Shown: piece after piece, positions 13,250-19,185 of the stretch
Numbering within the stretch: position 1 is the first letter of the stretch
How the letters are laid out: each line of letters starts with the position of its first letter
From: Geobacter sp.
GTDB taxonomy: Bacteria; Desulfobacterota; Desulfuromonadia; Geobacterales; Pseudopelobacteraceae
Direction: 5' to 3'
Assembly (NCBI GenBank): GCA_027346925.1
Contig: DAIERH010000020.1
Coordinates: 1 to 19,185, forward strand
DNA: 19,185 nucleotides
Made by a program: the position numbers and the translations under genes
Notes under the pieces: model-generated
The model's input: only the letters and a program-made list of their open reading frames with translations
The model's database searches: none
Told to the model about the DNA's origin: nothing

Positions 13250-13278
13250 TTGACAAACAAATGAAAATAATTTCTATT
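13250..13278 (+). promoter_or_regulatory. Promoter with Fur/Zur-like box for the ZnuA operon
   Basis: A perfect TTGACA (13250-13255), a 17-bp spacer and TCTATT (13273-13278) form the promoter. Between and overlapping them, TGAAAATAATTTCTA at 13262-13276 fits the 7-1-7 Fur-family pattern tGATAATnATTATCa at about 11 of 14 positions. The left half is strong and the right half weaker. A metal-dependent repressor would block RNA polymerase here. Confidence 0.5.
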
Positions 13279-13317
13279 TACAAGGAGGTGCAGATCACGT
13301 GTCGGCGGAGATCCATC

Positions 13318-14289
13318 ATGAAACATGTTCGAACAGCGGTTTTTATGGCTATGTGCCTGGCGTTGGTGTGTGCCTGCCAGAAGAAAGAAGTGCCGCTTTC
13401 ACCTTCGGCGCAGAAGAAATTGACCGTGGTGACGACCCTTTTCCCGCTTTACGATTTCGCCCGGACCATCGGGGGGGACAAGGCGGAGGTGAGGCTCATC
13501 CTCCCGCCCGGTGTCGAGCCCCATTCCTTCGAACCACGGCCCGAGGATGCCGCCAGGGTCACCAAGGCAGACCTGTTCGTCTTCACCAACGAATACATGG
13601 AACCCTGGGCAATGAAGTTCGTCAAAGGCCTTAATGCCGGAAACATCACGCTGGTGGACTCGAGCAAGGGAGTTGTCTTTCTCAAGGCAGGTATAGAGGA
13701 GGGAGGGGAAGGCGAGCATGACGGCCACAACGGCAAAGGGCACCATCATCATGCCGGCGCCATGGATCCGCATATCTGGCTCGACTTCGGCAATGCCCGG
13801 ATCATGGTGGACAACATCGCCGCCGCCCTGTGCGCCAAGGACCCCGCGAACACGGGGTACTACCTGGCCAATGCCGCCGCCTACAAGGCGAAACTCGCAA
13901 AGCTCGACGACGACTACCGGGCCGGCCTGTCCACCTGCGCCAAGCGGGTATTCCTGCACGGCGGACACTATGCCTTCGGGTATCTCGCCCACCGCTACGG
14001 ACTCCGGTATGAGTCCGCATCCGCCGTCAACGCCGATGCCGAACCTACTCCGGCCCAATTGATCGCGCTCGTCAAGCAGGTCAAGGCCAGCGGCCTGAAG
14101 TACGTCTACAGCGAGGAACTGCTCTCGCCGCGGGTGGCGGAGATGATCGCCAGGGAAAGCGGGGCGTCCGTCCTGCTGCTCCATGCCGCCCATAATGTCG
14201 GCAAGGATGATTTTGAAAAAGGTGTCACATTCATCTCCCTGATGAAAAGAAACCTTGCCAACCTGCGAACCGGTTTGGAGTGCAACTAA
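13318..14289 (+). CDS. znuA: ZnuA/TroA-type metal ABC transporter substrate-binding lipoprotein
   Basis: This 323-residue protein has a signal peptide ending at VCAC (Cys20), so it is a probable lipoprotein. The fold is that of cluster A-I metal-binding proteins: LTVVTTLFPLYDFAR (35-49), PGVEPHSFEPRPED with His69, a His-rich loop at 134-146 including HHHH, DPHIWLDF with His152, VFLHGGHYAFGYLAHRYGL with His214/217, and SEELLSPR with Glu276/277. Four ligands of this kind plus a His-rich loop point to zinc. The start at 13318 has GGAG at 13307-13310 and begins the signal peptide. The in-frame ATG at 13261 lies upstream of the predicted transcript start. No permease or ATPase gene follows, so it is an orphan here. 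The M16 peptidase gene starts 19 bp after its stop. Confidence 0.92.
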   Translation: MKHVRTAVFMAMCLALVCACQKKEVPLSPSAQKKLTVVTTLFPLYDFARTIGGDKAEVRLILPPGVEPHSFEPRPEDAARVTKADLFVFTNEYMEPWAMKFVKGLNAGNITLVDSSKGVVFLKAGIEEGGEGEHDGHNGKGHHHHAGAMDPHIWLDFGNARIMVDNIAAALCAKDPANTGYYLANAAAYKAKLAKLDDDYRAGLSTCAKRVFLHGGHYAFGYLAHRYGLRYESASAVNADAEPTPAQLIALVKQVKASGLKYVYSEELLSPRVAEMIARESGASVLLLHAAHNVGKDDFEKGVTFISLMKRNLANLRTGLECN

Positions 14290-14308
14290 CCGTTGTCATG
14301 GAGGTTAT

Positions 14309-16975
14309 ATGAGCAGTACCAAGCGAAACGCCTGGTGTTTTATTGTCTTGATTCTGATTCTGTTTGCCGGCGCCCACCCCGTTTTATCCGCCGAGGTCAC
14401 CAGGGCCACCCTGAAAAACGGCCTGCGGGTGGTTATCGTGCAGAATTCCCTTGCTCCCGTCGTCACGACCCAGGTCAACTTCCTTGTCGGTTCCAACGAG
14501 GCTCCTGCCGGTTTTCCGGGAATGGCGCATGCCCAGGAACACATGATGTTCCGCGGCAGTCCGGGGCTTGCACCGGACCAGTTGTCATCCATAATTGCCG
14601 CCATGGGCGGGAATTTCAACGCCCAGACCCAACAGTCCCTGACGCAGTATTTCTTCACCGTCCCGGCCGAGGACATGGAAACCGCTCTTCACGTAGAGGC
14701 GGTGCGCATGCGCGGAATACTCGATTCCGACAAGGCCTGGGGTGAAGAACGCGGAGCCATAGAGCAGGAGGTGGTTCAGGACCTGTCCAATCCGGAGTAT
14801 GTCCTCAACACCCGCCTGTTGGGCAAGCTGTTTACGGGGACCCCGTACGAACATGACGCGCTTGGCACGGTCCCTTCTTTTGACGCAACAACCGGTGCCA
14901 TGCTCAAAAAGTTCCATGATGACTGGTATGCGCCAAACAACGCAATCCTGGTAATAGCGGGCAATGTTGACCCTCAACGTACCCTGGCGCTGGTCAAGCG
15001 CCTGTTTGAATCGATCCCCGGGAAAAAGCTGCCCGCACGCGGCCGGATCGAATTCTCCCCCCTTAAACCCGCTTCACTGGAACTTGACTCGGATTTGTCG
15101 TATGGGCTGACTGTGGTCGCATACCGTTTCCCGGGGTTCGAGAGTCGCGACTATGCAGCAGGGATGGTATTGTCGGATGTCCTGTCCAGTCAGCGCGGCA
15201 ACCTCTACGCACTTGTACCGGAAGGCAAGGCACTGTCTGCCGACTTTGAAAGCAGTGCGTTCCCCCAAATGGGGTATGGTTTTGCCATGGCCGCGTTTCC
15301 CCAAGGGGAAGACGGGCATCCCATGGTTGAGACCATAAAGAAAATCATCCGGGACTATGTGAAAAATGGTGTGCCGAAGGAACTGGTCGAGGCCTCCAAG
15401 CGACGTGAAATTGCCCAGGCAGAGTTTCAAAAGAACTCGATTGAGGGGCTGGCCTCCGCATGGTCGCAAGCCCTTGCCCTGGAAGGACGCTCCTCACCTG
15501 ACGATGATATCAAGGCCATCAGTGCTGTGACCGTTGAAGATGTCAATCGTGTTGCACGTAATTATTTGGTCAACGACACGGCAATTACAGCGGTCATGAC
15601 GCCCAGGCAGTCCGGCAGCCCCGTAGCGTCCAAAGGGTTTAGCCGTACGAATGAATCATTCACTCCCAAGCAGGTCAGGCAGGTAAAGCTTCCTGCATGG
15701 GCAGTCCAGGTCACAAGGCCCCACAAGGTTGCCGTACCGAAAGAAGAGCCGACCGATCTGAAGCTGAGAAACGGCATGCGCCTTATCGTTAAAACGACCA
15801 GGACAAGCAACACGGTAAATCTGTATGGCCGCGTGAAAAACAATCCGGGACTTGAAGCCCCCCCTGGCAAGGAGGGTGTGGATGAGATACTCGGCGGCCT
15901 TTTCTCATATGGGAGCAAGAACCTGGATCGCCTGGCTTTCCAGTCCGCCCTGGATGCCATTGCCGCTGATGCCGAGGTGGGGACGCTGTTTTCTCTGCAG
16001 GTCTTACGGGAACATTTTGACCGCGGAGTATCACTCGTGGCAGATAACCTGATCAATCCCGCGCTTCCGGAAGAGGCTTTCAAGGTAGTGCGGAAAGAGA
16101 CCTCTTCGTTGCTCGCCGGCCAGGAAAAAAGCCCGAAATGGCTTGTCAGCCGGGCTCTCAAGACAGCGCTCTACCCCAAGGATGACCCGGCACTTCGTTA
16201 TGCCACGCCGGCAACAGTCGACAGGTTGACCATTGCGGATATAAGGGGTTATTACCAGAAAATCTTTCGGCCCGACCTGACGACAATCGTGGTCGTGGGG
16301 AACATTACGCCCGCGGAGGCACGGGCAACCGTCGAGAAATATTTCGGCGACTGGAAGGCCGAAGGCCCCAAACCCGAAACCGAGTACCAACCCATACCCG
16401 ACAACACACCCGCGGCAGTGGTGGTGCCCGACAAAAGCAGGGTGCAGGATGAGGTGAGACTCGCGGAGACACTCGGCGTGACCCGTTCACACCCGGATTA
16501 CTATCCGTTACAAGTCGGCCTCCACATACTTACCGGAGCGTTCTATGCGACCAGGCTCTATCATGACCTCCGCGAGAACAACGGGTTGGTCTATGCTGTT
16601 GATGCATTCCTGAATATCGGTAAAACTCGTTCCACCTTCGGCGTATTTTACGGCTGCGATCCCCAGAATGTCTCAAAAGCCCGTTTGATCATAGAGCGGG
16701 ACCTCGCGGACATGCGGACGAACCCTGTAACCCCCGAAGAACTGTCGCAGGCAAAGAATCTGCTCGTTCACCAGGTATTGTTGTCGAATACGAGTACGGC
16801 AAGTATTGCCCTGGGACTGCTCAATCTTTCACAAATGGATTTGCCTTTGGACGAACCCACTCGTGCGGCAAACAAATATCGGAAGATTACCGCTGCCCAA
16901 GTCAAGTCTGCCTTTTCCCGATGGATCAGGCCTGGGAGTTTTGTACAGGTCACCAGCGGGCCGGAACCACTGTAG
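14309..16975 (+). CDS. Exported M16 family zinc metallopeptidase, two-domain (pitrilysin/PqqL-like)
   Basis: This 888-residue protein has a signal peptide (hydrophobic 9-25, cleavage probably after VLSA near 28) and two M16 halves. The N-terminal half has the inverted zinc motif HAQEH (His74, Glu77, His78) and the third ligand Glu154 in AIEQEVVQD, about 75 residues on, as expected for active M16 peptidases. It continues through WYAPNNAILVIAGNV. The C-terminal half starts at LKLRNGMRLIVKT (about 511), and its equivalent of HxxEH reads GVDEILGG, so it is probably inactive and structural. FFRPDLTTIVVVGN-like and FYATRLYHDLRENNGLVYAV segments confirm the second half. It likely degrades peptides in the periplasm. 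GGAGG at 14300-14304 precedes the ATG. It lies between znuA (19-bp gap) and pncB (25-bp gap). Confidence 0.93.
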   Translation: MSSTKRNAWCFIVLILILFAGAHPVLSAEVTRATLKNGLRVVIVQNSLAPVVTTQVNFLVGSNEAPAGFPGMAHAQEHMMFRGSPGLAPDQLSSIIAAMGGNFNAQTQQSLTQYFFTVPAEDMETALHVEAVRMRGILDSDKAWGEERGAIEQEVVQDLSNPEYVLNTRLLGKLFTGTPYEHDALGTVPSFDATTGAMLKKFHDDWYAPNNAILVIAGNVDPQRTLALVKRLFESIPGKKLPARGRIEFSPLKPASLELDSDLSYGLTVVAYRFPGFESRDYAAGMVLSDVLSSQRGNLYALVPEGKALSADFESSAFPQMGYGFAMAAFPQGEDGHPMVETIKKIIRDYVKNGVPKELVEASKRREIAQAEFQKNSIEGLASAWSQALALEGRSSPDDDIKAISAVTVEDVNRVARNYLVNDTAITAVMTPRQSGSPVASKGFSRTNESFTPKQVRQVKLPAWAVQVTRPHKVAVPKEEPTDLKLRNGMRLIVKTTRTSNTVNLYGRVKNNPGLEAPPGKEGVDEILGGLFSYGSKNLDRLAFQSALDAIAADAEVGTLFSLQVLREHFDRGVSLVADNLINPALPEEAFKVVRKETSSLLAGQEKSPKWLVSRALKTALYPKDDPALRYATPATVDRLTIADIRGYYQKIFRPDLTTIVVVGNITPAEARATVEKYFGDWKAEGPKPETEYQPIPDNTPAAVVVPDKSRVQDEVRLAETLGVTRSHPDYYPLQVGLHILTGAFYATRLYHDLRENNGLVYAVDAFLNIGKTRSTFGVFYGCDPQNVSKARLIIERDLADMRTNPVTPEELSQAKNLLVHQVLLSNTSTASIALGLLNLSQMDLPLDEPTRAANKYRKITAAQVKSAFSRWIRPGSFVQVTSGPEPL

Positions 16976-17000
16976 GCGAAAACAGCTCCGGAGAGACACC

Positions 17001-18428
17001 ATGCGCTACTCACCGCTTTTGACGGACCTGTACGAACTGACCATGCTGGCCGGATACCTGGAAGAGGGGATGGCCGGCAAACCTGCCGTGTTCGACCTGT
17101 TCTACCGTACCAATCCCTTTGAGGGGGGATACGCCGTGTTCGCCGGGCTGGAGCCGGCGCTGGAGTTCCTGGAGCAGGTGCGCTTCGCACCGGAGGAGTT
17201 GGAGTATCTGCGGGGGCTGGGAATATTCAGGCCGCGCTTCATCGAGTTCCTGCGGGAATTCCGCTTCCGGGGCAGGATAACCGCTCCGGCTGAGGGGACC
17301 TTGGTCTTCGCCAACGAGCCGCTCCTGACCGTGGAGGGCACCCTGGCCGAGGCCCAGTTCGTGGAGACGGCCCTGCTCACCATCATCAACTTCCAGACCC
17401 TGATCGCCACCAAGGCTGCCCGGGTCTGCCACGCCGCCGACGGGGCCGAGGTGATCGAGTTCGGCCTGCGCCGCGCCCAGGGGCCGGACGGCGGGCTGTC
17501 GGCCTCGCGGGCCGCCTGCGTGGGGGGCGTGCGGGGCACCAGCAACGTGCTGGCCGGCATGGCCTACGGCCTGCCGGTGCGGGGCACCCACGCCCATAGC
17601 TGGGTGCAGGCCTTCCCGGACGAGTTGACCGCCTTCCGCGCCTATGCCGACGCCTTTCCGGACAGCACCATCCTGCTGGTGGACACCTACGACACCCTGA
17701 AGAGCGGACTGCCCAACACCATCACCGTGGCGCGGGAGTTGCGGGAACAAGGACATGAACTGCGCGGCATCCGCATCGACTCCGGCGATCTGGCCTATCT
17801 CTCCCGCGAGGCCAGGGCCATGCTGGATGAGGCCGGATTCAACGGCGTCAGGATCGTGGCCTCCAACGAGCTGGACGAACAGGTGATCGAGTCGGTGCGC
17901 GCCGAAGGCGGTCGGGTGGATATCTACGGTGTCGGCACCAAGCTGGCCACCGGCTCCGGACCGGGAGGCGGAGCCCTGGGCGGGGTCTACAAGCTGGTGG
18001 AGATAGCGGGGCAGCCTAAACTCAAGGTGACCAGCGACATCGCCAAGGCGACCCTGCCGGGCAGGAAGCGCCTGCTGCGGGCGCTCAACGCCGAGGGCGG
18101 CTTTATCCAGGATGTGATCTGCCTGGATACGGACGATGTCCGGGGGGGTGACACGGTCCATGACCCCACCAACCCCCTCCAGCACAAGACCCTACCGGAG
18201 AACGCCCGTTTTACGGACCTTCGGCGGGTGGTCATGGAGGCCGGTCGGCGGACGGACGCTGCGGAGCCGCTGGCGGACATGGCGGAGCGCTGCAAACGGG
18301 AACTGGCGCTGCTGCCGACGGGGTGTCTGCGTTTCATCAACCCGCACCGCTACAAGGTATCCGTGTCCGGACAACTGAACAGCCTGCGGAACCGGTTGAT
18401 CGATAGCCTGGTGGGAAAGGGGAAATGA
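17001..18428 (+). CDS. pncB: Nicotinate phosphoribosyltransferase
   Basis: This 475-residue cytoplasmic enzyme joins nicotinate to PRPP to give nicotinate mononucleotide, usually coupled to ATP hydrolysis, in NAD salvage. Recognisable segments are LLTDLYELTMLAGY (6-19), FDLFYRTNPFEGGYAVFAGL (31-50), IEFGLRRAQGPDGGLSASRA (162-181), RGTHAHSWV with the expected phosphorylated His199, and VDTYDTLKSGLPN. RGIRIDSGDLAYLS, ASNELDE and GVGTKLATG follow. The C-terminal extension of about 130 residues is usual for this longer type. The start at 17001 has GGAGAG at 16990-16995 and begins at the family N-terminus; upstream in-frame sequence overlaps the M16 gene. The stop overlaps the pncA start (ATGA), so translation is probably coupled. 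It supplies the step after PncA. Confidence 0.96.
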   Translation: MRYSPLLTDLYELTMLAGYLEEGMAGKPAVFDLFYRTNPFEGGYAVFAGLEPALEFLEQVRFAPEELEYLRGLGIFRPRFIEFLREFRFRGRITAPAEGTLVFANEPLLTVEGTLAEAQFVETALLTIINFQTLIATKAARVCHAADGAEVIEFGLRRAQGPDGGLSASRAACVGGVRGTSNVLAGMAYGLPVRGTHAHSWVQAFPDELTAFRAYADAFPDSTILLVDTYDTLKSGLPNTITVARELREQGHELRGIRIDSGDLAYLSREARAMLDEAGFNGVRIVASNELDEQVIESVRAEGGRVDIYGVGTKLATGSGPGGGALGGVYKLVEIAGQPKLKVTSDIAKATLPGRKRLLRALNAEGGFIQDVICLDTDDVRGGDTVHDPTNPLQHKTLPENARFTDLRRVVMEAGRRTDAAEPLADMAERCKRELALLPTGCLRFINPHRYKVSVSGQLNSLRNRLIDSLVGKGK

Positions 18429-19027
18429 GCGTGGAGAGAGATACGGCGCTTTTGATCGTGGATGTGCAGAACGACTTCTGCCCCAGCGGGGCCCTGGGGG
18501 TTCCGGACGGCGACCGGGTGGTGGAGCCGCTCAACCGTGCGGCAGAGTTCTTCGCGGCAGCCGGATTGCCGGTGCTGGCCAGCCGCGACTGGCACCCCCC
18601 GGTGACGAAGCATTTCCGCCAGTACGGCGGTTCCTGGCCGGTCCACTGCGTGCAGGGGAGTGCAGGCGCGGAGTTCCATCCCGACCTGCGGCTGCCGTCG
18701 GGAACGGTGCTGCTTTTCAAGGGCATTGACCCGGAGCGGGACAGCTACTCCGCTTTTGAGGCGGTCACCGGTGAGGGCGTCCCGCTGGCAGCCCTGCTGA
18801 CTTCGCTGGGCGTGAGGCATCTCTATGTCGGCGGCCTGGCCACCGACTACTGCGTGAACTTCACGGCAGGGGACGCGTTGCGGTCGGGACTGGCGGTGAC
18901 GGTGCTGACGGATGCGGTGGTCGGGGTGGATGTGACCCCTGGTGACTCGGTACGGGCACTGGAGGAGATGAAACAGGCCGGGGCGCGTTTCTGCACGGTG
19001 GACGACCTCACCCCACCGTCTTCCTGA
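18425..19027 (+). CDS. pncA: Nicotinamidase (isochorismatase-like amidohydrolase)
   Basis: This 200-residue enzyme hydrolyses nicotinamide to nicotinate and ammonia. The catalytic triad is Asp13 (LLIVDVQNDF), Lys99 (LLFKGIDPERDSYSAF) and Cys143 (GLATDYCVNFTA). Metal ligands are Asp55, His57 and His63 (SRDWHPPVTKHF) with His74 in WPVHC, the same set as in Mycobacterium tuberculosis PncA. The FKG...D.YSAF segment separates nicotinamidases from other isochorismatase-like hydrolases. The ATG overlaps the pncB stop (ATGA at 18425-18428). Together the two genes convert nicotinamide to NaMN. The 3' end overlaps the minus-strand permease gene by 20 bp. Confidence 0.95.
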   Translation: MSVERDTALLIVDVQNDFCPSGALGVPDGDRVVEPLNRAAEFFAAAGLPVLASRDWHPPVTKHFRQYGGSWPVHCVQGSAGAEFHPDLRLPSGTVLLFKGIDPERDSYSAFEAVTGEGVPLAALLTSLGVRHLYVGGLATDYCVNFTAGDALRSGLAVTVLTDAVVGVDVTPGDSVRALEEMKQAGARFCTVDDLTPPSS

Positions 19028-19185
19028 ATCTCCCCACCGCAACCATGAGAACGATCATGCCGATGGCGGCCAGGGCTGCCAGTTGCTGCCATAGCGCCCC
19101 GATCCCCACCCCCTTGAGGAATATCCCCCTGATGACCACCATGTAGTAACGCAGCGGGTTGAAGAGCGTCAGCCACTGTACCGCC
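19008..19185 (-). CDS. ABC-2 type transporter permease, C-terminal fragment
   Basis: The minus strand from the window edge encodes 58 residues: AVQWLTLFNPLRYYMVVIRG, then IFLKGVGIGALWQQLAALAA, a hydrophobic helix IGMIVLMVAV, and the basic tail GRFRKTVG, stopping at TGA (complement of 19008-19010). The pattern NPLRYYMVVIRGIFLKGVG next to a last membrane helix is typical of the C-terminus of ABC-2 (YhhJ/YbhR-like) export permeases. The rest of the gene and its ATPase lie outside the window. Its last codons overlap the 3' end of pncA in the opposite direction. Confidence 0.88.
   Translation of the reverse strand, partial: AVQWLTLFNPLRYYMVVIRGIFLKGVGIGALWQQLAALAAIGMIVLMVAVGRFRKTVG

Noticed and set aside
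13299..13634. GTG-started frame behind a strong ribosome-binding site, overlapping znuA
   Set aside because: The product is low-complexity and shows no family; kept only as an observation about the unused ribosome-binding site.
17010..18185. Minus-strand open frame opposite pncB
   Set aside because: Shadow of a strongly conserved gene; no start signals.

Overview
The window is a G+C-rich bacterial chromosome segment with short intergenic gaps. Gene content points to a deltaproteobacterium of the Geobacter type (Geobacterales/Desulfuromonadales): a small PpiC-type parvulin, an HD-GYP receptor, a lipoprotein mono-heme cytochrome c, a compact CstA transporter, a Cys/Asp-rich SlyD-like FKBP and strong AAGGAGG ribosome-binding sites. 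The taxonomic call is an inference from gene content; there is no rRNA or tRNA here to confirm it.

Layout. 1-108 is the 3' end of an AraC-family regulator. 205-486 encodes a parvulin, closed by a good terminator. 587-1846 encodes a membrane-anchored HD-GYP protein. 2108-2323 (minus) is a small zinc-ribbon protein with an AT-rich upstream region that carries a duplicated 18-bp box. 2692-3795 encodes a BioD-like/DRTGG ATPase and converges on guaC (3811-4848, minus). 5030-5398 is a cytochrome c lipoprotein and 5540-5779 a DUF378 membrane protein. About 300 bp without a recognised gene follows, with a perfect 16-bp palindrome and a possible small transcription unit. 6274-6771 (minus) encodes an FKBP-type isomerase. 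7113-8924 is cstA, preceded by a structured leader that ends in a terminator-like hairpin directly before the ribosome-binding site. Downstream lies a 119-bp element bounded by 14-bp inverted repeats, then a cupin gene (9085-9408) converging on a secreted pentapeptide-repeat protein (9425-9988, minus).

10233-12341 is ovoA, the bifunctional ovothiol enzyme (sulfoxide synthase plus methyltransferase), followed by slyX (12422-12625) and a secreted PEBP/YbhB protein (12662-13195), possibly as one transcript. From 13318 to 19027 four closely spaced genes look like an operon: a ZnuA-type metal-binding lipoprotein, a two-domain M16 zinc peptidase, nicotinate phosphoribosyltransferase and nicotinamidase. 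The last two start/stop-overlap and together make the nicotinamide-to-NaMN salvage route. A Fur/Zur-like box lies between the -35 and -10 of the presumed operon promoter. The window closes with the 3' end of an ABC-2 permease on the minus strand, overlapping the nicotinamidase gene tail to tail.

The best candidates for something new are the cstA leader, the short inverted-repeat element whose right end supplies part of the cupin ribosome-binding site, the oxygen-dependent ovothiol gene in an apparently anaerobic lineage, the ZnuA-M16-NAD salvage operon, and the unexplained 5911-6240 region. No CRISPR array, tRNA, rRNA or intact insertion sequence was seen.
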